Both the position numbers and the translations under genes were made by a program. Of a stretch of DNA of 53,151 nucleotides, positions 43,974 to 52,388 are shown in pieces (position 1 is the first letter of the stretch; each line of letters starts with the position of its first letter). The notes under the pieces are model-generated. The model had not been told where the DNA came from and did not search any database. It saw nothing but the letters and a program-made list of their open reading frames with translations. Location of the stretch: positions 1 through 53,151 of the forward strand of contig NZ_JAJFAW010000031.1 in NCBI RefSeq assembly GCF_020711255.1. Direction: 5' to 3'. The stretch comes from Hymenobacter plasmatis. Lineage in GTDB: Bacteria; Bacteroidota; Bacteroidia; Cytophagales; Hymenobacteraceae.

Positions 43974-44111
43974 AAAACCCATCGCCGCTTGCTTCATTTT
44001 GAAGAAAATGGCTGCCGGGCCGAGGCCGAAAAACAGTTGATAAACCAGCGGCCCGAGAGCCGCTGCTGTTCTCTTTCTCCATTCGTCCTCCGCGAATGCT
44101 GAACCTGTGAA

Positions 44112-44311
44112 TGCCCGGGCAGGTCTCCTGGCTTGCTCCGCCGAGTGGGCCGCCTTCCCATTCAATTGAGCTGATTTCCAAAGCGAAAACCAACCGCGAA
44201 CAGTGGCGTACGGGGCCCACCCCGATGTGAAGCGTACAGTTGCGGGGACAGCTCCGGCCTTAAACCGGATTCCCTTTTCAGCCGCGCCCCGCGATTGGGG
44301 GTTGGCACCTT
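44112..44311 (-). promoter_or_regulatory. Cobalamin riboswitch
   Basis: The minus strand starts AAGGTGCCAAC and contains GAAAAGGGAATCCGGT, the CTGTCCCCGCAACTGTACG core and the closing B12 box AGCCAGGAGACCTGCC. These are the conserved elements of the AdoCbl-type cobalamin riboswitch, in the right order. It is 5' of the btuB- and btuG-like genes on the same strand. Between it and btuB lie about 170 bases with further hairpins, including AGCGGC/GCCGCT. Confidence 0.95.
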
Positions 44312-44318
44312 GGCGGCG

Positions 44319-44326
44319 CAAAGGTA
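44319..44326 (-). promoter_or_regulatory. -7 element of the riboswitch-btuB promoter
   Basis: TACCTTTG on the minus strand is a perfect TAxxTTTG match, immediately upstream of the riboswitch start. No TTG was found 19 bases further up, so the -33 element is weak or absent. It lies between the stop of the upstream gene and the riboswitch. Confidence 0.65.
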
Positions 44327-44341
44327 CGGGCCCCAGCCGGT

Positions 44342-45199
44342 TTAGCGGCGCAGGGTGAAGCCCATGAAATACTCGTGGTCAATCTGCCGGTCCAGGGCCA
44401 GGTGGGTGCCGGCATCGACCTGGAAATTCTCGGTAATGTTGAAGATGGGGGCCAGGTTCACGGAGCTCTGCCACTGGTGCTGCAGCGAATTCCACTGAGT
44501 CACGCCCTCGGCCAGCAGGCTCAGCTTTTTGGTGAATTCGTAGTCGAAGGCCAGCGAAGGCGCCAGGCGCAGGAAGTGCTGCGCCTCTTCGCGGTCGTAG
44601 TTCAGGTCCGATTCAATCTGGGCTTCCAGGGTCCATTTTTTGCTCAGCTCCACGTTCATCGGCACTATCAGGCCGTATTCGGCGGCGCCGTTGCCGACAG
44701 TTCCACCGGTGGGCAGGCGCACAAAAGCCACCGTGGCCAGCGCTACCGGCACTTTCTGGTCGTTGCCCAGCCAGTTGTGCTTGAGCCGGATGGCCAAGTC
44801 ACCAAAGCCCGAGTTGCGGTCCTGCCACGCGTCGGCGCTGGCGGCCTGCTGTTTGGCAATGGCGTAGAGCGGCACTTCGGCCTGAATGTCGGTGCGGCGG
44901 CTCAGGCCGAACTTCACGTTGCTGTAGGCCACGTGCAGGTCGCGGGTGCGGATATCCTGGCCCGAGCCGCTGTTTATCAGCCGCAAGCCGTCGACTTCGA
45001 CCTGGGCGTGCCCGGCATCCACGGTGAAGGGGCTTTCGGTCACGCCGGGGCGGTCGGGCTGCAGCTCGCGCAGGCGGGTGCGGGGCACGGGCTGGCGCCA
45101 GCTGAAGTGGGCCGAATCGTAGGGCGAGGGCTTGGGCGTTTCCTGGGCCCAGCTGAGCACGGGCAGCGCGCACAACAGGCAAGCGAAAAGGTGTTTCAT
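44342..45199 (-). CDS. Putative outer-membrane transport-type protein (MetA-pathway-like)
   Basis: This 285-residue protein has a signal peptide (MKHLFACLLCALPVLSWAQ) and a body of beta-strands with LQPDRPGVTESPFTVDAGHAQVEVDG near the start, the kind of opening seen in 'transporter' proteins of the MetA-pathway outer-membrane family. The last strand ends YFMGFTLRR. Its start is 44 bases after the TonB receptor stop on the same strand, so the two likely share a transcript. The substrate is unknown. The riboswitch and promoter of btuB lie downstream, so it is not under cobalamin control. Confidence 0.75.
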   Translation of the reverse strand: MKHLFACLLCALPVLSWAQETPKPSPYDSAHFSWRQPVPRTRLRELQPDRPGVTESPFTVDAGHAQVEVDGLRLINSGSGQDIRTRDLHVAYSNVKFGLSRRTDIQAEVPLYAIAKQQAASADAWQDRNSGFGDLAIRLKHNWLGNDQKVPVALATVAFVRLPTGGTVGNGAAEYGLIVPMNVELSKKWTLEAQIESDLNYDREEAQHFLRLAPSLAFDYEFTKKLSLLAEGVTQWNSLQHQWQSSVNLAPIFNITENFQVDAGTHLALDRQIDHEYFMGFTLRR

Positions 45200-45243
45200 G
45201 GCCGCTTGTACGCGCGGGCGGCACTTTTAGCTCAACTTCAGGC

Positions 45244-47703
45244 CTAAAACGGCACCACCACTTTCACGCCCACGTTGCGGCCGGGGTTGTAGATGCCCGC
45301 GCGACCGTTGGGCGCGGCGGCGTAGTACTCAAAGTATTTCAGGCGGTTGAGGTGGGCCTGGTAGGCGGCGTCGAATATGTTATCGACCTGCACAAAAAGT
45401 TGGGCTACCGGCCGGCCGGCGCGGCTGGTCCAGGTGGTGCCGGCGCCCAGGCCCAGCAGCGCGTAGCCGGGCGTGGCGGTTTCGGTGTTGTCGAGGGCGT
45501 AGAAGCGGGTTTGGCGGGCGCTGCCGTCCACGGTGGCCCGGAAGTAGGTGCCCGTGAGGCGGCCCGAGGTGGCGGGCAGGGTGGCGCGCGCTTCGGAGCG
45601 GCCGCGCAGCGGCGGAATCAGAGGCAGGTAGCGGGCGGCCGCGCCCTGGCGCTCGAGCACGCCGGCGTCGGCGTTCTGGCCGTTTACCAGGGCCACGCTG
45701 GTGTTCCAGGCCAGCCAGGGCAGGGCGGCGGGGCGCAGGTTCAGGCTGGCTTCGAGGCCGTAGAGGCGGGCGGCCGACTGCTGAAACTGGTAGGTAGTAT
45801 TGCCGGGCACGATGACCACCGGCTGCCCCGCCGCATCGAGCAGCCGGGCCTGGTATATGAAGTTCTGCACGTAGTTGTGAAACACTTCCACGCTGGCATC
45901 GAGGGTGGGCTGGTGCCAGAGCACGCCCACGTCCTGCTGCCAGCTGAACTCGGGCTGGAAGCCGCGGTTGCCCAGGTACACGATGTGCGCGCCGGGGTCG
46001 AGGCCATTGGAGCCGATTTCGGGGATGTTGGGCGCGCGGTAGCCGCGGGCCAGGTTGGCGCGCAGGGTGAGATGCTCGGTGGCCACGAAGCTCGCGCCCA
46101 GGCTGGCCGACACCCCCTGGTAGCGCCGCCGAAATGCCGGAAACTGCGGGACCGCACCGCTCGTGCCAGCGCCTGCTTTGGCATCAAACCCCGTGGCGGG
46201 GTTGGGCGCCACAAAGAAGTCGTGCCAGGTCACGAGCCGGGTGTCGTAGCGCAGGCCGCCGCTCAGCTCCAGCTTGCCCAGGGGCTTTTTCAGGAGCAGA
46301 AACCCGCCCGCGTCCAGTAGGTTGTAGTCGGGAATGGGGAAGTCGGTGGCGTTCTGGTGGCGGTTGAGCTGGCCCATGCCGTTGCTGCCCAGGCTTATCT
46401 GCAGGCCTTGCCAGTCCGGCAGGTGGTAGCGCACGTCGTAGGTGTAGGTGGTGAGGCGCAGGGCCAGGCCGGGCTGGGCCGGGGCCGTGGGGTGGTTGAA
46501 TTCCTCGCGGCTGTTTTGCTGAGCGCCCAGCAGCAGGTGCAGCTCGCCGCCGCCCAGGTGCACCTGCGTTTTGGTGAACACCCGGTAGTGGCGGATGCGC
46601 TGGTGCAGGGCCCCAATGGCGTAGGAGCGCAGCTCCTCGTCGGTCACCAAGGGCCGGTGCTTGACGTCGTCCAGCTTGTTTTCGACCACCTGCCGGGTGA
46701 AGCGGCGGCTGAGCGAGTCGCGGCTGCCGTCGGGGATTTCCTGCAGGTTGTCGTAGAGCGTGAGGTACCAGTGCGAGCTGCCCCAGTCCTTGCTCACGCC
46801 GGCCATGCCCGTGAGGGTCAGCTCGCGGAAGCCGGTGTTGTAGACCCGGCCGTCTACACTGTTGCGGTAGTCGCGGGCCAGGCGGTGGCTGGCCCGAAAG
46901 CTGGTCTGGAAGCCATTTTTCTGATAATTCAGGCCCAGCGACTTACCCACCAGGCCGTTGTTAGATTGGTATTCGGTGAGGGCTTCGCCGCGTAGCTGGC
47001 CCTGGGGGCCGCTGGGCAGGGCGGGCAGCAGGTTTACCACGCCGGCCACGGCATCGGAGCCGTAGAGCAGGCTGGCGGGCCCTTTCACTACCTCCACCCG
47101 CTCGATGTCGTAGCCATCGACTTCCACGCCGTGCTCGTCGCCCCACTGCTGGCCTTCCTGGCGCAGGCCGTTGTAGAGGGTCAGCACGCGGTTGTAGCCC
47201 AGGCCCCGGATGAAGGGCTTCGACACGTTTGGGCCGGTGGTGACGGCGCTCAGGCCCGGGATGCCGCGCACGGCCGCGTCGATGACGTTGGTGTTGGCGT
47301 TCAGGCTGATTTCGCGGCGGCTGAGCGTGGCGATGGGCACGGGGCTGCGCCGGATTTCGGTGGCGCGCGATACGCCCGTCACCACCACTTCGGTGAGCGC
47401 GGCCGCGGCGGCTGCCAGCGTGAGCGGCACCTCCAGGGTTTGGCCCGCGGCAAGGGTGGCGTTGTGCGTGCGGCTGGCGTAGCCCACCGCGCTGGCCACC
47501 AGCCGCACTTGGCCGGCGGGCACATTGGGCAGCAGGAAATTTCCTTCCGTATCGGCCGTGACGCCCAAGCCGCTGGCGGGCAGCGCTACGCTAGCAAAGG
47601 GTACGGGCCGGCGCTGCTCGTCGCGCACGGTGCCGCTGAGCGTACCCGTTTGAGCCAGCAGCAACTGCGGAAACATCAAAAAAAGCAGTAGGATGCGTTT
47701 CAT
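45244..47703 (-). CDS. TonB-dependent receptor with carboxypeptidase-like N-terminal domain
   Basis: This 819-residue outer-membrane receptor starts with a signal peptide (MKRILLLFLMFPQLLLAQ). A CarboxypepD_reg-like domain follows (GTLSGTVRDEQRRPVPFASV ... GNFLLPNVPAG), then a plug domain (TEVVVTGVSRATEIRRSPV, KPFIRGLGYNRVLTLYNGL, VEVVKGPASLLYGSDAVAGV) and a barrel ending GRNVGVKVVVPF. No SusD partner follows, so it is not a SusCD system; it is more like siderophore or metal-type receptors. An Nramp gene lies upstream on the same strand and an outer-membrane gene follows after 44 bases. Metal uptake is a reasonable but unproven guess. Confidence 0.88.
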   Translation of the reverse strand: MKRILLLFLMFPQLLLAQTGTLSGTVRDEQRRPVPFASVALPASGLGVTADTEGNFLLPNVPAGQVRLVASAVGYASRTHNATLAAGQTLEVPLTLAAAAAALTEVVVTGVSRATEIRRSPVPIATLSRREISLNANTNVIDAAVRGIPGLSAVTTGPNVSKPFIRGLGYNRVLTLYNGLRQEGQQWGDEHGVEVDGYDIERVEVVKGPASLLYGSDAVAGVVNLLPALPSGPQGQLRGEALTEYQSNNGLVGKSLGLNYQKNGFQTSFRASHRLARDYRNSVDGRVYNTGFRELTLTGMAGVSKDWGSSHWYLTLYDNLQEIPDGSRDSLSRRFTRQVVENKLDDVKHRPLVTDEELRSYAIGALHQRIRHYRVFTKTQVHLGGGELHLLLGAQQNSREEFNHPTAPAQPGLALRLTTYTYDVRYHLPDWQGLQISLGSNGMGQLNRHQNATDFPIPDYNLLDAGGFLLLKKPLGKLELSGGLRYDTRLVTWHDFFVAPNPATGFDAKAGAGTSGAVPQFPAFRRRYQGVSASLGASFVATEHLTLRANLARGYRAPNIPEIGSNGLDPGAHIVYLGNRGFQPEFSWQQDVGVLWHQPTLDASVEVFHNYVQNFIYQARLLDAAGQPVVIVPGNTTYQFQQSAARLYGLEASLNLRPAALPWLAWNTSVALVNGQNADAGVLERQGAAARYLPLIPPLRGRSEARATLPATSGRLTGTYFRATVDGSARQTRFYALDNTETATPGYALLGLGAGTTWTSRAGRPVAQLFVQVDNIFDAAYQAHLNRLKYFEYYAAAPNGRAGIYNPGRNVGVKVVVPF

Positions 47704-47772
47704 AACCCATGATTCAAACAGCTATAAGTCAGATAAATAATTAATACACCATAGTATAGAGCAGCCACCGGC

Positions 47773-49107
47773 TTACCGGCCCGTGGCCATTTGCCAGAGC
47801 AAAAACACGTTCAGCGAGATGATGACCGCCGATACCGTCCATGCCAGCACCCGCACCACGGGGTGGTTCACAAACACGCCCATCTTGGCCCGGCTGCTGG
47901 TGAACAGCACCAACGGCACTACTGCGAAGCTGAGCTGCATGGACAAAATCACCTGGCTGAGCACCAGCAGCTTGCCGGTGCCCTTTTCGCCGTAAAGCAG
48001 CGTCACTATCAGGGCCGGTATCACGGCCACCAGCCGCGTGATGAGCCGCCGCAGCCAGGGCGGCAGCTTCCAGTCCAGAAAGCCTTCCATCACAATCTGC
48101 CCGGCCAGCGTGCCGGTCAGGGTGGAGTTCTGGCCCGAGGCCAGCAGGGCAATGGCAAACAGCGCGCTGGCCGCCCCCGCCCCAAGCACCGGCGTGAGCA
48201 GCTGGTGCGCGTCGGCGATGTCGGCCACGTTGTCGTGCCCTTTGCCGTGGAAGGCCGCGGCGGCGGTCACCAGGATGGCCGCGTTCACGAAAAACGCCAG
48301 AAACAGCGCCACCGTCGAGTCGATGGTAGCGAACTTGATGGCCATGCGCTTGCCGGGCTCGGTCTGCTCAATCTGCCGGGTTTGCACGATGCTGGAGTGC
48401 AGGTACAGGTTGTGCGGCATCACCGTAGCGCCCAGGATGCCGATGGCCACATACAGCATGCCAGGGTTGGTAACCACCTGTGGCTGGGGCACCAGGCCGT
48501 GCGCCAGGGCCACCCAGTCGGGCCGCGACACGATGATTTCGTAGGCGAAGCAGCCGAAAATCAGCACCGTGAGGCCCGCCACCAGGCTTTCGATGATGCG
48601 GAAGCCCTTATTCTGGAAATACAGCACTACCAGCACGTCGAGAGTGGTGAGCACCACGCCCCAGGCCAGCGGCAGCCCAAACAGCAGGTTGAGGGCAATG
48701 GCCGAGCCGATGACTTCGGCCAGGTCGCAGGCAGCAATGGCCACCTCGCACAACACCCACAGCATCAGGCTCACGGGCCGCGAGTAATGGTCGCGGCAGG
48801 CCTGGGCCAGGTCGCGCCCGGTCACGATGCCCAGCTTGGCTGCCAGGTGCTGCAGCAGCATGGCAAACAAGTTGGAAATCAGCACCACCGACAGCAGCGT
48901 GTAGCCGTAGCGCGAGCCGCCGGCCAGGTCGGTGGCCCAGTTGCCGGGGTCCATGTAGCCCACGGCCACCATCAGGCCGGGGCCCCAGAAGGCCATCAGC
49001 TTGCGCCAGAACGAGGCGTCGGTCTTCGGCACCCGGATGCTGGCATACACCTCACTCAGGGAATTGCCGCGGCGGGCGTGCCGCCAGCCGCTCTCGGGCG
49101 CGGGCAT
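47773..49107 (-). CDS. mntH: Nramp family divalent metal transporter (MntH-like)
   Basis: This protein of about 444 residues takes up Mn(II)/Fe(II) with protons in known cases. It has the two metal-site motifs: DPGNWATDLAGGSRYGY in the first helix and MPHNLYLHSSIVQTR in the sixth. About 11 membrane helices follow the usual pattern. The ATG at 49107 is used; GTG at 49137 or TTG at 49170 are also in frame, but TTG 49170 would lie upstream of the predicted transcript start. A DtxR/MntR-like palindrome overlaps the promoter, suggesting repression by metal. A cation diffusion exporter gene is divergent 252 bases away. Confidence 0.92.
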   Translation of the reverse strand: MPAPESGWRHARRGNSLSEVYASIRVPKTDASFWRKLMAFWGPGLMVAVGYMDPGNWATDLAGGSRYGYTLLSVVLISNLFAMLLQHLAAKLGIVTGRDLAQACRDHYSRPVSLMLWVLCEVAIAACDLAEVIGSAIALNLLFGLPLAWGVVLTTLDVLVVLYFQNKGFRIIESLVAGLTVLIFGCFAYEIIVSRPDWVALAHGLVPQPQVVTNPGMLYVAIGILGATVMPHNLYLHSSIVQTRQIEQTEPGKRMAIKFATIDSTVALFLAFFVNAAILVTAAAAFHGKGHDNVADIADAHQLLTPVLGAGAASALFAIALLASGQNSTLTGTLAGQIVMEGFLDWKLPPWLRRLITRLVAVIPALIVTLLYGEKGTGKLLVLSQVILSMQLSFAVVPLVLFTSSRAKMGVFVNHPVVRVLAWTVSAVIISLNVFLLWQMATGR

Positions 49108-49157
49108 CTTGGGTTGAGTTGTAGTGGATGGAGGCACGGATGAGTATTGATTCAGAA

Positions 49158-49188
49158 TAAAGATACGCAATTTTTAGGGTAACCTAAA
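49158..49188 (-). promoter_or_regulatory. Probable promoter of the Nramp gene
   Basis: The minus strand reads TTTA (49188-49185), 19 nt, then TATCTTTA (49165-49158). Each differs from the Bacteroidota consensus by one base (last G to A). The spacer holds the operator palindrome, so a bound repressor would block the promoter. Confidence 0.6.
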
Positions 49189-49190
49189 AA
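49171..49190. promoter_or_regulatory. DtxR/MntR-like operator
   Basis: TTTTTAGG-GTAA-CCTAAAAA is a perfect 8-bp dyad with a 4-base centre. It resembles DtxR/IdeR/MntR-family sites (TTAGG...CCTAA). It overlaps the spacer and -33 box of the Nramp promoter. No DtxR/MntR gene is in the window, so the regulator would be encoded elsewhere. Confidence 0.65.
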
Positions 49191-49359
49191 TATTTTTCGA
49201 CTGCCTTAAATACAGAATATTTACAAAAAGGTTTCGCTTAGGCTCCAGGTTTTTACCGAGCGCCTAGCGACCCGGCCGGCCGTGGCCGCCAGGCGCGGGG
49301 CTGCCGCTACGGTGGCGCTCGCCGCGGGCTGCCGACCTTTGCCCGGAAATTCGATTTGC

Positions 49360-50343
49360 ATGACGCCTTCCCAAACCAAACGCCGCCTCGGCCTGCTTTC
49401 CCTCGTGGTGAGCGCCGGACTCGTGGCCGTGAAGTTTTACGCCTACCACCTCACCCGCTCGCAGGCCGTGCTCACCGATGCGCTTGAGAGCATCATCAAC
49501 GTGTTTACCAGCGGGTTTGCGCTGTATAGCCTCTACCTGGCCGGCCTGCCCAAGGACGAAAACCACCCCTACGGCCACGGCAAGGTGGAGTATCTGTCCA
49601 TCGGCTTTGAGGGGGCGCTGATTTTTATTGCCGGCGCCTTCATCCTCTACAATTCGACGCTGAGCCTGCTGCACCCGCACCCAGTGGCCCGGCCCGACTG
49701 GGGCGTGGCGCTGCTGGCCAGCACTGCCGTCGTGAACCTGGGCGTGGGGCTGGTGCTGGTACGCACCGGCCGGCAGCTGAAATCGGTGGCCCTCATCGGC
49801 GACGGGCAGCACTTGTACATCGACGCGCTGACGTCCATTGTGTCGTCGGGCGCGCTGGTGCTGGTGGCGCTCACCGGCTTTGTGCGCTTCGACTCCGGGG
49901 CGGCGCTGCTGCTGGGCGGCTTCATCCTGGTGAACGGTGGGCGCATGCTGCGGCACGCCGTGTCGGGCCTGATGGACGAAACCGATACCGCCACGGTGGC
50001 CGAGGTGATTGCCGAATTGCAGGCCCAGCGCCGGACGTCCTGGATTGACGTGCACAACCTGCGGGTGCAGCGCTACGGCTCCAACCTGCACATCGACTGC
50101 CACATGCAGATGCCCTACTACTTTACGCTGGATGAGGTGCATACCCAAGTGCACGACATTGAGGAGCTCATCCGGTCGCGCTTCGACGTGGAGGTGGAGA
50201 TGTTCGTCCACGCCGACCCCTGCACGTTTGCGGCGTGCTCGCTGTGCCTCATGCCCGATTGCCCCGTGCGCCAGCACCCGTTCCGGCACGAGGTAGAATG
50301 GAACCTGCGCAATGCCGTGAAAAACGAGCGCCACCACCTGTAG
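49360..50343 (+). CDS. Cation diffusion facilitator (CDF) family transporter with Cys-rich tail
   Basis: The ATG at 49360 gives 327 residues. There are about six membrane helices (LGLLSLVVSAGLVAVKFYAY, ALYSLYLAGLP and later ones) with DALESIINVFTS and the HPYGHGKVEYLS motif of CDF exporters, then the metal site GDGQHLYIDALTSIVSSG. A cytoplasmic ferredoxin-like domain follows (HNLRVQRYGSNLHIDCHMQM). The tail is unusual: HADPCTFAACSLCLMPDCPV has four Cys, a likely extra metal site. It is divergent from the Nramp gene, so importer and exporter sit side by side. A GACCTTTG box near 49334-49341 may be the -7 element. Confidence 0.9.
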   Translation: MTPSQTKRRLGLLSLVVSAGLVAVKFYAYHLTRSQAVLTDALESIINVFTSGFALYSLYLAGLPKDENHPYGHGKVEYLSIGFEGALIFIAGAFILYNSTLSLLHPHPVARPDWGVALLASTAVVNLGVGLVLVRTGRQLKSVALIGDGQHLYIDALTSIVSSGALVLVALTGFVRFDSGAALLLGGFILVNGGRMLRHAVSGLMDETDTATVAEVIAELQAQRRTSWIDVHNLRVQRYGSNLHIDCHMQMPYYFTLDEVHTQVHDIEELIRSRFDVEVEMFVHADPCTFAACSLCLMPDCPVRQHPFRHEVEWNLRNAVKNERHHL

Positions 50344-50364
50344 CGCGTTGAGCTGAAAATTGGG

Positions 50365-51780
50365 CTACTCTACCACCAGCTTGCGGGTGAGGCTGCCCGC
50401 GGGGCCATCGGCCTGCACCAGGTAGCTGCCGGGGCGCAGCATGGCCAAGTCCAGCGTGGCCACGGGGCCGGTGGGCCGAAACGTGAGCAGGGTGCGGCCC
50501 AGCAGGTCGCGCACGGTGAGGCGGGTGGTGGGGCCGGGCAGCTGCACGGTGGCCTGGCGGCGGGCCGGGTTGGGAAATAGCTCGAACGCGAAGCCCGAGG
50601 CGGTGGGCCGGGTGGCGGTGGCCACGTACGCCCGGTTTTCGAGCACCAGAATCCGGTCGTCGGTGGCGGCGGGGCTGCCGCGGCCGTCGCGGTTGCTGGT
50701 GCCGATGTACACCCGGCCCTGGGGCGACACGCAAATGGCCCGCAACCGGCCAAAGCCGGACAGAAAATCGGTGCGGTTGGTGATGGCGTTGCCGGTGGCG
50801 TCGAGAGTCAGCTGGGTGAGCTTGCTGTCTTTGAGCACGGCCAGCAGCAGGCTGCCGCGCCAGCCGGGAATGGCGGGGTGGTCGTAGTACGTGAGGCCGG
50901 CCGGGGCAATGGTGGGCGTCCAGGTGGTGAGGGGCTCGCGCACGTTGTTGGCGGCACAAAAGGTCATCTCGGCGGGCAGGTTGCAGTTGCCCTCCACGTT
51001 GGGCCAGCCGTAGTTGCGGCCCACCTCAATCTTGTTGATTTCGTCGTCGTTGCTGGGGCCATGCTCCGAGCTGTAGATGCGGCCATCGGGCAGCTGCACC
51101 AGGCCCTGCGGGTTGCGGTGGCCCAGGGTATAGAGGCGGTTGCCGGCGATGGGGTTATTGGCCGGGATGGTGCCGTCGAAGTTGAGCCGGAGGATTTTGC
51201 CGTTGAGCGAGGCCGGGTTCTGGGCTTCCGACGTTTGCTGTGCGTCGCCGGTGGTCATGAGAAGGGTGTGGTCGGGCAGCACGAGCAGGCGGGAGCCGCT
51301 GTGCGTGGTGGTGGCCGTGATGTTGCCGAGCAGCACCTGCGGACTGCCCAGTCCCCCGCTGCTGGTGTAGGTGTAGCGCACCAGCTTTTCCTTCAGCACG
51401 CCTTGGTCCGTGTAGTTGTACACCACAAACACCCAGTAGGTAGCGGCCTGTGGCACGGCCGCCGGGAAGGGTTCCGTCACGGCCAGGCCCAGCAGGCCGC
51501 TCTCGCCGGTTTCGGTCACGTCGGGCACGGTGAGCAGCGGTAGCACCTGGCCGGTGGTCGGGTCCACGCGGCTGATGCGGCCGCCCCGCTCGGTCATCCA
51601 GATGAAATTGTCGGGGCCCCACACCAGCTCCCAGACGGTGCTCAGGTTCGTGACCAGGGCCGAGGCCGTGACAGTGGCCGCGCCCACCGGGAAGGTGGTC
51701 AGGGCGGGGGCCTGGGCGCACGCCGTGAGCGGCAGCCCCACGGCCCAAAAGGCCAGCAATGCGTTGCGTAGAAATTTCAT
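50365..51780 (-). CDS. PQQ-type sugar (glucose/sorbosone) dehydrogenase-like protein with T9SS tail
   Basis: The ATG at 51780 gives 471 residues with a signal peptide (MKFLRNALLAFWAVGLPLTA) that may have a lipobox (LTAC). The body is a six-bladed propeller of the GSDH family: VWELVWGPDNFIWMTERGGR, SGLLGLAVTEPFP, NGKILRLNFDGTIPANNP, LGHRNPQGLVQLPDGRIYSSEHGP and NYGWPNVEG. The C-terminal 75 residues are a T9SS type A sorting domain (FELFPNPARRQATVQL ... GSYLVQADG). It is therefore expected to be exported and surface-attached or released. PQQ is the usual cofactor; whether this protein binds it is not shown. The extra upstream codons are not needed. Confidence 0.88.
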   Translation of the reverse strand: MKFLRNALLAFWAVGLPLTACAQAPALTTFPVGAATVTASALVTNLSTVWELVWGPDNFIWMTERGGRISRVDPTTGQVLPLLTVPDVTETGESGLLGLAVTEPFPAAVPQAATYWVFVVYNYTDQGVLKEKLVRYTYTSSGGLGSPQVLLGNITATTTHSGSRLLVLPDHTLLMTTGDAQQTSEAQNPASLNGKILRLNFDGTIPANNPIAGNRLYTLGHRNPQGLVQLPDGRIYSSEHGPSNDDEINKIEVGRNYGWPNVEGNCNLPAEMTFCAANNVREPLTTWTPTIAPAGLTYYDHPAIPGWRGSLLLAVLKDSKLTQLTLDATGNAITNRTDFLSGFGRLRAICVSPQGRVYIGTSNRDGRGSPAATDDRILVLENRAYVATATRPTASGFAFELFPNPARRQATVQLPGPTTRLTVRDLLGRTLLTFRPTGPVATLDLAMLRPGSYLVQADGPAGSLTRKLVVE

Positions 51781-51917
51781 GGCAATAGGCAAAAGGTTAA
51801 TCCCGAGAAACTTGCTCTGATGATTCAACAAACGAAACCCCAAACCGTTCGGATGCTACCGGGCCGGCCGCGGGCTGTATTTGTAGCTTGCGGGCGCATT
51901 CATCATATCCCCTGCTC

Positions 51918-52385
51918 ATGTCTGCTATCTTCACCGCAACCCACCCTTCCGGCTACGTGCTCAGCACCGAGCTCGCCCGGCTCGACATTGCCGCCGTTCA
52001 CCACTGGCTGAGCGTGGAATCGTACTGGGGCCGGCACATGCCCCTCGACACCCTGGAGCGCGCCATTGCCAACTCCCTAAATTTCGGCGTGTACGCCCCC
52101 GATGGCCGCCTGGCCGCCTTTTGCCGGGTGGTGACGGACAAGGCCACGTTTGCCTGGCTTTGCGACGTATTCGTGCTGCCCGAGTTCCGGGGCCTGGGCC
52201 TTTCTAAATGGATGGTGGGCCAAATGCTAACCCACCCCGACCTGCAAAACCTGCGCCGCCACCTGCTGGCCACCTTCGACGCCCACACGCTCTATCAACG
52301 TTTCGGCTACGAGCCCATCGACCGCCCCGAACGCTGGCTCGAAATCAAGCACCCCAACCCCTACCCCGCGCCTGAAAAGAGCTAG
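51918..52385 (+). CDS. GNAT family N-acetyltransferase
   Basis: The ATG at 51918 gives 155 residues. The core is FAWLCDVFVLPEFRGLGLSKWMV (about 72-94) with the acetyl-CoA loop RGLGLS, followed by LLATFDAHTLYQRFGYEPID. The N-terminal part (HWLSVESYWGRHMPLDTLERAI) is typical of a small GNAT subgroup of unknown substrate. It converges on the DNA glycosylase gene with a gap of only three bases. A TAGCTTGC box upstream is a weak -7 candidate. Confidence 0.88.
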   Translation: MSAIFTATHPSGYVLSTELARLDIAAVHHWLSVESYWGRHMPLDTLERAIANSLNFGVYAPDGRLAAFCRVVTDKATFAWLCDVFVLPEFRGLGLSKWMVGQMLTHPDLQNLRRHLLATFDAHTLYQRFGYEPIDRPERWLEIKHPNPYPAPEKS

Positions 52386-52388
52386 TGT

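Noticed and set aside
43978..44085. A 36-codon frame on the minus strand between the riboswitch and btuB, starting MEKENSSGSRAAGL
   Set aside because: It overlaps the predicted expression-platform hairpins, has no family resemblance and no hydrophobic or domain-like features. It is best explained as chance within a structured leader.
47791..49143. A 450-codon plus-strand frame opposite the Nramp gene
   Set aside because: Its translation is rich in His, Gln and Arg without motifs, while the opposite strand encodes a textbook Nramp transporter.
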